Origin: Klebsormidium nitens
Lineage: Eukaryota; Streptophyta; Klebsormidiophyceae; Klebsormidiales; Klebsormidiaceae
NCBI GenBank assembly: GCA_000708835.1
Contig: DF237020.1
Location: 173,793 to 237,792, forward strand
Reading direction: 5' to 3'
Length of the DNA stretch: 64,000 bases
Below, in pieces: positions 1 through 13,100 of this stretch. The translations under genes and the position numbers were made by a program. The notes beneath the pieces were generated by a model that did not search any database, had not been told where the DNA came from, and saw only the letters and a program-made list of their open reading frames with translations. Position 1 is the stretch's first letter, and each line of letters opens with the position of its first letter.

Positions 1-131
1 CAGGAGTTCGCTCTTAGCCAAGTCGGGGTCGGGATTCAGAACAAAACATGGCGAAAGATTGAGATTCTGGTTGGAATGGTCAGGACAGGCTTGAGGCTGA
101 CGCGGTTTTGGACTTGTAACCTCTTACACAG

Positions 132-795
132 ATACACCCTCGACGTGAACCTGAAGGAGACTGTCACTGCAGAGAAGATCGAAGCCAAGCCAAAGAAGGT
201 CGACGCACTTAAGGTAAGGCCTGCCGCTCTTACTGTGAATGATTCTGCTTTGCCCTGCAGGTCCTTTCTGAGTAGGTCAGAGTAGGTGAATCCTGGGCGG
301 CCGATCTCGTCCTGCTCCGAAAGTGGCTGGCCCTACCACAAAGTTAAAGATTAGGCACAAGAGAAACTGGGCGGTTATGGTCTTGAGGCGTAAAAACGTC
401 TCTTCTCATATTGAGCCCAGGGTCCACTTAGATTGTGGGCCTTTTGATACAGAAAGTGACTGGACGGTGCTGCATGCGGCCAATCTCTGTAGCCTGTTCA
501 GCACGTGGTCCACAAAACGGTCCTTGAGATGGATTGCAAAAGAGACGCGATAGCTGGGTTGACTTTGCGGAAGAGAAAGACCGGTTGTCTCATGCTGGTA
601 ACCAGCGTGGTAAGGTGTGAGTTGTGTTTTTATTTGTCTCAGTGGTTTGTTTGTTCATTCGTGGCGTACTATTCTGTGGACCTCCTCAAACTGACACCTT
701 CTCTGGTCTTTCTTTCGCAGGAAACGAAAAAGGTCTTCGAGGAGAGATTCAAGACAGGAAAGAACAGATGGTTCTTCACCAAGTTGCGATTCTAA
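132..795 (+). CDS. 3' end of an unrecognised gene (three exons visible, gene starts upstream of the window)
   Basis: Three short exons can be chained in phase 0: 132-213 (acceptor after a pyrimidine-rich tract, donor GTAAGG), 493-609 (donor GTAAGG) and 721-795 (acceptor TTTCGCAG, stop TAA). The last exon reads ETKKVFEERFKTG then KNRWFFTKLRF and stops. The joined tail is basic and lacks membrane segments. I do not recognise the family. Bases 1-131 are probably intron or an earlier exon. The chain rests on splice signals and phase only, so the middle exon could be wrong. Confidence 0.4.
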
Positions 796-1936
796 ATGAC
801 CATAAATTTTAAGTACGTGAGGGGACTCATTTTCGGACCACCACCCGCTCAAGTCGTATTCAGTGCTTCTCTCGTCTTTGTTGCTGGCATGTCGTGCGAT
901 TTGTGAGTGAGGGTCTCCTGATCAAGCTGGTGATTCGGCCACTGCTATGCAACCCCAATTTCGTTCCGTCTCCTAGTGGAGCTTGTACATGGGCATCATG
1001 CACAAACCCCTCTACATGCTGGCGGTTTGGGCAGCTTCTGGCCATACTGACGCAAGTATATACAATGTCCAGATCGTAGAAATTGCAGCAACCGCCGAAT
1101 CAGTCTGAACACGAGACGTACAACTCGCATCTTGGGTTACCAAAGTTTTCATAGAACTTGCACATCATTGCACATGAGGGTCCGCCCTTCCTCTGCAGAG
1201 AGGTTTCGAGATCTAGCTATCGCTATGTATGCACTTGCATGAGCGTGCATCATTGACATGTTCAGAGAATCACACCGCTACTATTAGTCAGGCCCCCCCT
1301 GTCACCCCAAACCAATGCATGCCAGCCCAATCGTGTAAGCATAAACCGTTTACTAAGCAGCATGCGAGTCTGAAATTTTGCGCAGATTGTTGTACGCGGC
1401 TAAGTCAATTAGGACAACTTGCTACATGGTGCACATGAAGTAAACATTGCAGGTGCAAAAAGCGGGCATATTCATATGGATATTGCGCGGTTCGTCTGCA
1501 TGAGGTACATGTATGCATCAACACGAATGCTGAATTAAGTTGAGCAGTAATTTGGACCGCCCGCATATAGCTCCATACGTAGAAGCTTTCAGCTACATGT
1601 GCACATGCAGAAATCGCTATGACTGTGAACATGTACACATCTCGACACACAGAAGAAAGTCAAGTTTTTAGATCCAATCTTGCCATCCAGAGATATGTAC
1701 CGGCCCTTGCAGATAAAATCGACTGTGAGCTATAAAACACCTCAACAAAACAAGTGTGCATGCTTCCGATGCTCTTGGCGAAGACAAACAAAGGCTGATG
1801 AGTAACTATAATGCGTCAAATGAGTGGACAAGAATAATCTTCAAGTTAGTCTCTTTATAAAGAGATTGCGTGTTTTATCAGCACAGCTTGCTTAATGTAC
1901 ACAGCGTCTGGTCTCATGTCAGGTCTTCCCAGTTAC
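796..1936. other. Intergenic, no gene seen
   Basis: AT-rich spacer between the convergent 3' ends of the first gene and the VTI1 gene. All open frames here are short, lack coding-like composition and have no splice context I can support. It presumably holds the 3' UTRs of both neighbours. Confidence 0.6.
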
Positions 1937-4900
1937 TTAGTGTTTCTTGAATTTGAAATAGAGGATGAGGATTATGGCAAAAACGAGCGCCGCAATAATA
2001 CCGTACATGATGATCTTGTTGGTCCGGATCCTTTGGGCCATTCTGTTCAAGATCTGCCTGCTCTTTCCAATATTGTCGTCAACACCATGGAGCTGCAAAG
2101 CAAGGGGAAAACGCATCAGAAGCAAGACAAGAAAGCGCCGCCCAATAACTACGATATCCGATATCGTGTCCAAGCGAAACGACCAAAAGGGGCAGCCTTC
2201 GTCATGCGCTGAGATAAAATACACCTATAACGAAGTACCACCTCAAACTACTCATCCTCCAAAATTGAGTACTGAAGATATATCCTTAGGCTTGTCGGCG
2301 TCTGCCAATCAGCGCAGAAAGAACCATTGTCGACGCTCAACTAATCTAACGTACTTGTCTCAAGGAAAGGCACCCCAGGAAAGGATGCCAGTGCGCTCAT
2401 GACGTAGACGTTCTAAGCAGCCCTATGCAGACTACGAAGCTTCCTAAAAGACCTGGCAGATTCGAAAAGATACACAGCACAATCTGTTAGTGACCTGCGA
2501 AATTACCCTTTCAAATCGGCCCGCCAGCGGAGAATTTTGTACTCACCGTCCCGCGCGCATGCAGGAGCGTCTCCCGTTGTTGTGAGAGGCTGCCCAGAAT
2601 CTGTGCTCCAATGTCCTCGGTCTCTATCGCCACCCGCTTGCTCTCCTTGATCCGCTCTCCCGACTGGTTCAACCGGTCAGTCGTCTGCAGCAACCGGTTC
2701 CTCTGGTCCGCAGAGACCGACTGCACGAGGGATCGGAAACATTCACGATCATGAAACCTTCACGACAATACTACCAACGTCTGCATGCAGGAATGTGGAG
2801 AAGCATTCAGATGGTTACAGTTGAGGCTTCGAATTGGTCGGTTGCCAACTGATTGCCGATCCAAAGATGATTATACCAACGAGGGTTCAAATACTTCAAA
2901 GTGCAGGCTACCCAGCAACTTCACTATATGTGCGCGGCTTGAACCTGTGTAATCTGCACATCGCACGTCGAGTACTCTGATAGGTCGAGAAGAACCCAGC
3001 AGAACCCGTTCGACCAGACACACGAGGAAGACATCTAGCATTGCTTCGCCGGTGTGGTTGTGAGCCCATGTGGCAACCTCACTGGAGCTTGGAGTCAACA
3101 TAAGAACTGGAAAACGAGCCAGACGTTCATAAGGGTTGGCCGAAGAGGGCCAAGAAACGAGCCACCGAGGTTGATCGGTTTGACATGTGTACTGAACTGC
3201 CAAAACTCGATTTGACTGTACGCAACCGTTTTGATTAGCCATCTTGGATCGACAATCTCCGTGGATTCAACTCTTCAAAATCACGGTTCAGGCAAGCAAA
3301 CTCAATTTTTCGGCTGTGTCTACAGACGGATTCATCAGTCGTCTCAGATCGAACATCTCCTAAAAATCGCTCTCAAATATCACAAATCAGCCAATCAAAC
3401 ATACACACATAATTCAAAGACAAGCCCGCAAAACCAGCACCTAACACCAAAGCTCCAGAGTCCCTCTGAAATCACATCCAAGCAAGCTGATCTTACACAA
3501 AAGCCAGCCTCTTCAAGTGGTCAATGAAATAGCGCTTCCGCTTGTCAATCGCAGAAGAGAAGGCCGTAACACAGAAAAAGGTGGGAAGTAGGAAGTCTCG
3601 AAGGAACGAAACTTCACAGGCGTTTTGGGTAACCTGCTCGAATTGCCGACATTCAAAGCCGAACGCGCTAAGCTCTGCAGTTCTGATTGCATACAGACCT
3701 TGAAAGAAAATATCACAGTTGGCTTGCCACCAGAACACTTCCAACATCATGCCCATCTTAACGAATGATGGGGAGAGGGTGATATTAAGGATCCTCGAAG
3801 GAACGGCAAACCAAGGCGGAAACTTACCCCCAGGGGTTCTCCCAACCCCCTCTCCATCAGCTCCTGCCTGGCCGCCACCTCATCCGGCAGCGCAGCGCTC
3901 GCCTTCTTCGCCTCTTTCTTGACGTTATTGAGGCCTGCTTTGTACTCAGCCAGCTTGGACTTCAGGGTGACCAGCTCCGCCTTGGAGAAGCTCCGTGCCT
4001 CCAAGTCCATCTTCCGGATCTGTAGCATTTCATCAAATTCCTTTAGGGAGAGCCCTTGAAGATGCAATTTGAATGCGTGAGAATCAGAATCCAATGAGCG
4101 CCTGGAGGTATTAGTCCAATGACATGCACAGGGCTGAGCCTTGAAGATCTTCAAAGTTCGCCTTGTCGAACCTGGATGAGCTGGAGGCAACAAATACCTG
4201 ATACATGTGGGCGGTGGAAACTACCTAGCCAGGACCCAGATCCTTCACTTCCGACATGGCAAGCAGCAACTGAGTGATGTTTGAGTATCAATCAATCAGA
4301 CCCACAATCATGCCAACACTTGGAAGCTCTTCGTGCCAGCGTGCACTTATTGTTCCGCAGGTTAGCATGCGTCCGCTGAACAACGGAAGCCCCCGTAGTG
4401 CTCTCATGCTCATTTGACCATTGCTTTGTCGATGTGTTGGTTAGCTCCAGCTGAGATGGTGATATAACAGGCTGTTTTGCTGGACGACAAACGGACATGC
4501 TAGTCTTCAAACTACGAGCTACTCGATGCATGTCAAGCATACAGAATTCTGCTACCACGAAGTTTGGATGTTTGTAATACACTCCAAACTTACCAGAGCC
4601 TCTGACTCATCAATCCCCTGCTGCAACTCCTTCAGTTTCTGCTTCTTCTGCTCTGCAAGGTGCAAGAACATGCACCTCAAACATGATCCAGGACAATGCT
4701 GACGTGTCCGGTCCAACACTGATGTAAGGCTACAATACTGGCCCGGCTTTTTCTCTCAAAACCCACAAACTTTTCATCACAAAAACCCCAACATTGAGCA
4801 TCCACCGAGCAAAAACGAATGTCACGTAATAAAATTGATGGCTTCGAAACATGGTTCACCAATTACACGGACAGGACTAACAATTTTAGCAGAACCCTAA

Positions 4901-5233
4901 ACTCGACTTACATTAACTCTTGAATGAGGCGACCATGTCATCGACCAGACAGCCCCGTCGATGCAAACACCTTATACAGCAGACGTGCACTCACCTACAA
5001 TTGACCAACTTATGCCAAAAGAAGGGGCCTGACAAAAGCGTCCGCATCAGCAGGAAAACGTGTTTACATTCCCTCTTCAATCTGAGGGCAGTACTCCTGT
5101 CGATTCAATGTTGCCCTCCGATCAGATTGTACTCACCTCCAGATAAAAGAGAAACATTCTCCACTTTCCTCTTTAAGCTGGCTAGCAACTCCGTGTATTG
5201 CCTCTCATAACTCTGGAACATGTTCTCCCCCAT
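1937..5233 (-). CDS. VTI1: VTI1-type Qb-SNARE (plant VTI11 family)
   Basis: A tail-anchored vesicle SNARE acting in Golgi, trans-Golgi, endosome and vacuole fusion as the Qb helix of the four-helix bundle. Five exons on the minus strand, 5137-5233, 4594-4652, 3828-4019, 2547-2720 and 1937-2092, give 225 residues; plant VTI11 proteins have about 220. The start ATG is at 5231-5233 and the N-terminus MGENMFQSYERQYTELLASL fits the family. Exon 2 reads EQKKQKLKELQQGIDESEAL and exon 3 IRKMDLEAR, both family landmarks of the N-terminal helical domain. Exon 4 (residues 117-174) begins the SNARE helix with SADQRNRLL; exon 5 has LHGVDDNIGKS followed by a C-terminal membrane anchor (about residues 200-222) ending in KFKKH. 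All junctions are GT-AG and in phase. The symbol is assigned at family level. Confidence 0.95.
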
Positions 5234-7074
5234 CTTTGCTTGCTACTTTACTGCGCCTGCGACTCTAGGCTCGTGACCTCAATGAAAAGTTCACGCTGTG
5301 CAAAGCAGCCGCTCTTACAAACACACTGAAGGGAGAAGGACAAAGGATTATCCTTGGTCTGTATGTCCGCTTAATTTCCTCACTTGCGATCCCCCTCCTA
5401 GCCGCAATCTCCACAAATCGATGACCAAAGGCAACCCTAAAATTCTCCATTCATGAAGAGAAGGCTCGGCCTTCAATCCGGGCAACTTTCTGGTTGCGTG
5501 CCGCCTCAGGCTGTTACATATCGGAGCTTGTGGTCTTTGACACCAGAATTGCAGCCTAACGACAACGTTAGAGGCGGACGCGCTTTGTCGCGTAGGTTTG
5601 TCTAACCAGTACGTCATTTGCCCCCTTAACGTGGATTATTTTGGTGAACTCTTTTGCCATCTACTTTCGACGGCATAGCCAGATAAAAATAGTGTTAAGG
5701 AACCTCCCCGCGCGGGAAAAGCTTAGACTGCACACTGCAACTTCAAGTTCAAGTCACGTTCCAAGTTCAGCCCTGCAACAATTTCATCATTTGAGCTTCA
5801 CTTTCTCGGCAAATAGGGCGCACAAGTGGCGGCTATACACCAACAGCCTGGACTTGCAGGTCAAGGGCAAGGGATCAACGAAGGCTCCCTTTGAGGGTAG
5901 GCGACTTGCGTTGTCCACTTTCAAGAAAGACATTAGCGTTTGCACAGAGCGCTGTGGAATCAGGTCCAGCAAGTGGTCCCCAAAGGAGCGCCTGTCCAGA
6001 GGAGCGGTGTACTGTCTTCCTTGGATAGGCGCTCTCCGCGAGCGAAGTTCGTTCAATTTTCTGATAAAGAAATAAGGTACACGTCAGGTTTTACCAATAG
6101 CATTGGGCCCCAGGGGCCAGCTCCGAGGGGCGGGGTGGGCTGGGACGACTTCTTGCAAAATGAAGATGGTAATATGCTGATATGATGCAGGAAGGTTGCA
6201 TCCCCAAGGTTTTGAGGTGAGATATATCTGCTGACTTTCTGGTTTTGAGAAGGACTTGGATGCAGAGATGCAGAGTGTTCCCTCTCCTATCACTGTGCAC
6301 CTGGTCGTGCTACAGGCGAAGAGCAGCATCGTGTTCCTGGGGAGAGGTTCATGTCCTTTTCCTGTCTGTTTGAAGGGCGTGGTCTTGCAAATTGTTAACA
6401 ATGGAAAGGCGCAAGGTGCATCATGCTGCTGTTTTTGTGCAGTTTCTTGATGGGACTGTTTGCCGTTCTGCTCGTGTACCTTCTCTGAGCACACTCTAAG
6501 TTGCAGCAAATGGCTTTCCTGGTGGTTTGTTTACGAGCACGATTTGATTACCGGGTCTCAAGCTTTGCCGCTGGTTTCGGGTCCACTTTACCATCATGTT
6601 TTCAACTGGTAGAGTTCTGAGCAAGCACAGGTGGTTCTTTGTTGTGTGCTTTAGGTACCCTTATTACCTCTGCACTTTGGTCAGAGTTAGGGTTCAGCAC
6701 TACCTTGCCCCATGGTTTGAGAGTCTGGCGGTAATAAGTTCATCGCTTACCGCAGTCGCTATCAAAGTAGAAGAACTCTTCATAAGCTCATACATCCATT
6801 TTGTAGGCTTTGCGAGCACTTTGGTTTCATTGGCGTAGTGCTCAGAGCGGACCAGGGAATAGTCTTATTTATGTTGCAGGAGATGCGTCATGCTTGTGCC
6901 TTCGATTGGTTTGTAGTGACATTTTGGTGGCGTGTGATACGTCCATATATCTTTGCACTAGGTTGCTCTTGCCCAATCAGCTCATTCAAGTGATTTTACG
7001 GTTTAAATAAAAGTAGTTCATTGGCAGGCAGTTCTTTTAGCTGTTGATTAACCATCTTTTGCTATGTTTTGCAG
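5234..7074 (+). other. Divergent upstream region of VTI1 and the GTE gene, with a probable 5' UTR intron
   Basis: About 1.8 kb separates the two divergent start sites. A good acceptor (TTTTGCAG, ending at 7074) lies just before the GTE start exon, so the GTE leader is probably spliced. A candidate donor follows a GC-richer stretch near 6076 (AAATAAG then GTACAC), which would make the sequence before it the first, non-coding exon. Open frames in the stretch show no recognisable protein. Confidence 0.4.
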
Positions 7075-7158
7075 CATCTGTCCACGGTGACGGCAAGCCC
7101 CGCCTGCTCCTCAGCTCGTCTCCTTCTTTACAACCACACGACTGCGCTTCTAAGTGGT

Positions 7159-10100
7159 ATGACCATGGATGAAGCAAGGCACAGGAAACTTGCCAAGGGC
7201 TACGCCTACGAGCCAATGTCAGGCCCCGTTGCCACGAGCGGCTATCCAGACTTCGAAGGCAAACGGCAGCGGCAGCACTCTGCCAAGTATTCAGACGAGA
7301 TGGTTCCGACGCCTCGTTCAAGCCAGGGTCAGTGGGACGCGCGCGGGGTAAAGCGCAAGGCTGAGCATGCAAATGGGGGGGCCCACTGGCAGGAGGGGGG
7401 CAGGGGGGAGTATGTGGATGAAGACGTGAAGGCCGCAAAGAAGAAGGCCAAGAAGGAAGCCCTCATGCGGCAGTTGGCGGAGCTGCAGACGGCTAAGGCA
7501 ACGCTTCGTCAGCGGGAGCAAGTGTTGCTGAGCGGTGGGTCTGCAAGGGACGACGAGTCGCGGGACGCTTGGCCGCAGAACGGGGGTGCGGCGCCCAGGC
7601 CGATGCACCCCCCCCAGCAGCCGCAGCTGTCGCGGCAGGCGTCAGACGGCAAGGAGAAGCGGACGCCGAAAGCCAACGTGCTCTATGCAAATGAGTACGT
7701 GTCGGCACCGACTGGGCAGGACCACTTAGCAGCCCACGCGTTGAGCAAGGGGGGATCGAACGGGAAGGCGGCGAAGCGGCCAGCCGGGGGGGATGCGCGT
7801 GCCGAGAAGATTGAAAAGGAGCGGGTGAAGCGGCGGGCGGCGATCTGGAAGAAGATCCTGGTGATGCACAACAGGAAGCTGATGGGGGACCGCCTGAACT
7901 CGTGGTATTTTGCGGAGCCGGTCGACCCGGTACAGCTCAATATCCCAGACTACTTTACCGTGATCAAGCACCCGATGGACCTGGGGACGATCCGGAAGAA
8001 GCTGCAGCGGGAGCAGTACGCGAGCTTCGAGCAGTACGCGGCAGACGTGCGCCTGACGTTCCGCAACGCGATGACGTTCAACGGGCCCGAGAACAACGTG
8101 CACAAGGCGGCAAAGTTCCTGCTGCACGAGTGCTTTGATCAGCAATGGTGGCCCCCCATCATGCGAGACATTCAGCAGGACCGTGAGCAGACCAGGATCG
8201 AGGAGGAGGCGTTAGCTGAGGCCGAGTGGCAGGCCCCAAAAGTTCCGAAGGCCCCCCCGGCTGCGAAGAAGGCGCCCAAGGCCGCGAAGGCCCCCTCCGC
8301 AGCGCCGGCGTCGAGCAAGCAGAGCGGCGGGGGGTACGCGCAGCAGGTGCACAGGCCCCCCCCGCCGAAGCCGAAGGTCAAGCCGATGTCGATGGAGGAG
8401 AAGCGGGACCTGAGCATCGCGCTGAGCGACATGGGGGCGGATCTGCTGACGGGGATCGTGGAGATCATCAAGGAGCGGCACGCGGAGCTCATGTCGAACG
8501 ACGAGGAGCTCGAGCTCGACATTGATGCGCTGGATGATATCACGCTGTGGGCGCTGAAGCGGTATGTCGAAGAGAAGCAGGGGGAGGAGGCGGAGTCGCG
8601 GCCACCAGCGCAGGTGAGCTGCTCTTCCAACCATGTGACAGCATTTCTTGTTTAGTAGTGGGTTCACCAGCAGAAATGCTCTTCATGGAGCTCTTAAGCC
8701 ATGTTTTCACCTCATTTGGGTCGATATTTGTTCTGAGGTTCAGGGGGTGGGTTCTGGAGCAATTTGCAGGCAGTTGGAAGAGTCCCATTGGGGCTTGTCG
8801 AGGGGTTCTTGTGGAGGACCTTTACTTGAAAACGTTCAAGGCAGGGGCCCCAGGTCTTCGCCTCCTAGGCGTGCAGATGAGTCTCCAGGCTCCTTTTCAA
8901 GCTCTACCCTTTCCAGGCTCTACCCCCTACTAGAGTGAATCATCTGCACTTCTTGATCCCCTTACTGTTTGATATCATAATATCCTCATTCTTCACCCGT
9001 TCATCTCTTGTGCTTCTCTCTGCTTTGGTTCTCTGTGTGATTATCCCTCCAGTTTGAACGGTTTTCAGCTTTCACACATCTTTTTTTCTTGTTACTCCTC
9101 CTCCTTACCCCCCCAAATCTGAACGGTTCTTCTGTATATCTCACATCGTTATGTTTGTTTCTCTGTGTTCTATCCCCTCAAGTCTGAAGGATTCTCTGAT
9201 TTTTCACCCCTTCGTTTTTGTTCCTCCTTCTTATTCCCCCAAGACTGCAAGGTTCCGATTTCCACCTCTTATTTTTCATCCTCCGTCCCCTTATACCCCA
9301 AATTCTGAATGGTCTCTTCTTTTTCATTCAGGAGGGCGACGGTTCCACCAACCACGACCGGGAGCCCATCACGCCCGCAGGGGGGTCCTCTGAGGAGGTG
9401 CCCTCGAAGCAGAAGAAGGCAAAGGGCCAGAAGTCGAGCTCCACCAGCTCTAGCAGTGGCTCCGAGTCGTCGGGCAGCGGTGAGTTCGCAGAGCTGAGAT
9501 GCGAACTTTGGAGAGCTGAGGTTCTCGTTTGCTGACCAGTGGCGCCAGCATTTTTGTAATCACACATGGGACTAGTCGTCGGGAGAAGCAGTGGAGACTG
9601 TGCGCAAAAAGTGTGCATTCGATCTTCCCTAAAGTACCAGCATCTGACTGACATTTGTCAGCATCTGAGTAAAAAAAGACGACTTTTGTCAGCATCTGAG
9701 TGTACAAAGATAGGCGCAGGGAGGCAAGAAATAAGGAAACAAAGAACTCGGTTTTGAAGACCAAGCGTCTTGTGATGGCTTAAGGCCGTTGGTAACATCG
9801 GCACAATGGGATGTCTTGAACCTGCGTTCGTTGGAGAGGCAGCTCTTCCATTTGGATTGAAGCCGAATGGTCAAAAGTTACTGCCCCTTTCAAGTCATGG
9901 TTGACTTGGGAATGTGGATCCCGATCGTGCTACCTTTTTGCACGGCATAAAAGAAGCGCAGAAGCAAAGACCCTGCTTATGGCTATTGGTATGCTGCTTT
10001 CTGCATCTGATGAAAGGAGCGCAGAAGCAAAGCGGAAGCAAGTCAAGTCCTTGGTTTGGCCATGGTCAGGACGCCGTACTGGAATTTCTGCTGAGCTTCT

Positions 10101-13100
10101 CGTCAGTGCCTTTTGATTAGCAACTCACAGCGGTTCCACATGTTTTCGCAGGCTCCTCTGGGAACTCCTCAGGTTCTGGCAGCGAGTCAGAGGCTGACGA
10201 GACCAAGCAGAAGGTGCGTGCAAGCTAGCTCCTAGCTTGCTCGTGCCGTTTGCTGATACCTAGGAAATAGCTAGCGCATCGAGGTTAGAGGTCTCAGGGT
10301 GCTAACATCTAGTATGTCCTCTAAAGGCCTTCGCTTGTGTTTCGCATCCGGTCAAGTCGTCCAAAAAAGACATTGTAAAGTAGCGGCTGGAGAGGGGCTT
10401 TCTGTAATAGAAAGTGGCCCCGTATCTGATTATCGAGTTTCACGTTTCGGAAAGCTTTTTAAAGCACCAAGCTTTATTGTGCTGCTATGCGAAGCAAAGG
10501 ATTGCACAGGACCGCACAGGACCGCAACTCACACTGCGAGTGATCCTCCAATCAGCTCTCTCCGTGTCTCGGCACGTCGTATGGACATAGAGGGCTTTCT
10601 CAGAAGCCCTCAGAAACTCTCGACTTAATGTTGACTGGTCAACAAACAGCGAGGCTGAAAAGTCGCTCGTTGTCTTCCTGCCCAGAAGGCTGCCGGTTCG
10701 GGTGACCGCCGGGGGGGCCCTCCTGCCAGCGCCAAGTCCCCGGGCAAGGCGCCAAAACGTGCGTAACTGAGGGTGTCCCCTCAAGCCTCTTTCTACTTGC
10801 TGCTTTTGTGAATGCTCAATAGCTTTTGGACCTGATCTCGACGTTTGAGAACGTTTTTCTCAAGAGGTGTTGCGTTTTCGAACGTGTCAGCCGAGTGTTG
10901 TATCAAAACAGGTCCAAATTTGCATGAAGCGTTTCATAGAAAGCGCGAGCGTCGTTGAGGGGAAATGTTTGCACCAGAGTCTTGCCACGGAGAGCTTGCG
11001 AGAACATTTCGCCTTCTCCTAGTCAATCTACTGGCCCCAGGTAACTCAGCGGCGTAATGCATGCCTGACAAAGTCGCTGACTGCCCAGGCTGACTGCAAA
11101 CAATCAGATTTGCCTACATGTATCTGGTCTTACCAACGACCGACTTGGTTGCTCTGCTCGTGAGAGGAGACCCTGAGATTTAGGCCGTGTTTTATTTGAC
11201 ATGGAAGCACTATCTATACAGCTTGAAGCACTTCGCATCCCGTCGGTTTAAGAAGGCGAACGGTCTCAAAGGAGTGGAGCTTCGAAAGCTTCTGATGCAG
11301 GAGATCCAGAAGGAAATTGGCGGAAAGTTGTTGGAGACAACAGCATTACCCACAAAGGGAAGTGGCCAAAAGCTGTTGAGCGCTTGTCCGCTTATTCCAC
11401 TTTCTGAGTCTCAGAAGACAGCGTTCGGTTCTTATTTGTTAAACCGTACCGTTTGCAGAGGGCGAGAGGGGCCAGCCTGCCAGCGGCAGTAAAGCGCAGC
11501 TGCCCCTGGCCCCAGCCCCCGCAGCGCCTGAGGCCATCCCTGAGGCCATTCCCGAGGCCATTCCGGAGGTAGAAATGACAGGTAGGTTGAGCGCCAAGGG
11601 AAGCGCTCCTGAATCACAAAGATCTCTGGAGCTTGTGACACTCACTCTCTGGAAGGTTCCATTAAAAAGGCGCGCTTCTGGGGAGAATGGAATAGAGCAG
11701 ACGTTCAGTCTGCGAGCCCTGCTTACCTGAAGAAACCTTTGGGATATTCCCGCTCCTGATGTTGTGGGAACGCCTTTCGAAGCACCGTTTGATCTCAAAG
11801 TTTCTGGATCCTGATCTGGTTGGTTTCGATGCTGCCTGTGGTTTGACCAAGATCGTCATTGTCAAGTCTGTTGAAACTGACAGGCCCAGACTGCGTCACC
11901 CAGAATCGACTCCAGAAGTCAAGCGACCTGGAGTTTGGGCTCTTTTCGGGTTCTTATTAAAATGAGGCCATTCCTTCGAAAGCGCACAACCCTCTGGTAG
12001 CCGGCCAAAGACCGAGAATATGTGCGTCACAGCGAGCAAACGACCTCCGTGCAAGCATGAAGAAGAATGACGAACGACGAACCAGAATGTTTCAATGCAT
12101 GTTCGAGGACAGGCGATCACCTCTTAAGAGTTCTGAGCCAGGTTCGCCTGCCTCTTACAGAGGAACAGCGCGAGAAGCACCGGCGAGCGCTGGAGCTCCG
12201 GGCCAAGTACACTGACACTATCATCCAGGCGCGCACCTCCGACCTAGGGCCAAAAGCGCCAGTGTCAAGGGTGGGTGCTTTGAAGGGGCCGATGACTTGG
12301 CCATGTTTGCTCAACGTATGTACTGCTGAGTGCTTGATCAGAAAGCTTCGCTCAAAGCACAGCTGGTAAAGTCCCTTTTGTGTCGACTGCACAACCTGGT
12401 GCGGGTAAGGGTTCCGGATCTGCGAGGTCTCAGGTCCTCAAGCGGCTGACAGCAGTCGAAGGAAAGGTTGACAAGAAAGGTTCAAGAAAAGTTCGTCACG
12501 ATATTATGCGAAGCGCTTGCAATTGGTCGTCATCAGAAGAGTGAGTCGTTCTGAGACTGTGTCGATGCCTCTCCTAGTCCTTCTACTGAGAATTCAACTC
12601 GCCGATCCTTGATACATGACCACAGATTGGCATGAATCATGTGCGAGTCCCGCAAAGAGTTTTCTACTACCATCGGTCAATCTCCGTTGGGCAGTCTGCA
12701 TGCTAAATGACGTCAACATGGCCCCTAGATTGGCAGCTTCGTTAGGTCGAAAATGGTAGGCACTCTGAATCACATCGATGCAATACGCCCCATTGTCGTG
12801 AGGAACCCACAACTCACGATCAGCTCTTTGCAGCAAGGACTTCTTTATCTTTCAGGTGCAGCGCTGTTAGGATCAGCAGGCGCACCAGTTCACGGAATGT
12901 GATTTGGTAGAGAGCAAACCCAAAATACTCTCTTCTGAATAAACCGCCGATTTCTTGACCTCGTACCTCTCCCGCCCTTCCACAGAGCGCTGAGGAGATC
13001 CGCCGAGCGCAGGAAGAGCGGCGGCAGCGCGAGCTCGCGGAGGCGGCGCGCATCCGGAAGGAGGCCGAGGTGGCGCGGGCCGCCGAGCGCCGTGCTCGGG

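Noticed and set aside
7318-7708. Long minus-strand open frames across the GTE first exon
   Set aside because: Shadows of a GC-rich coding exon whose + frame carries the bromodomain; the antisense frames are Arg/Pro-rich without motifs.
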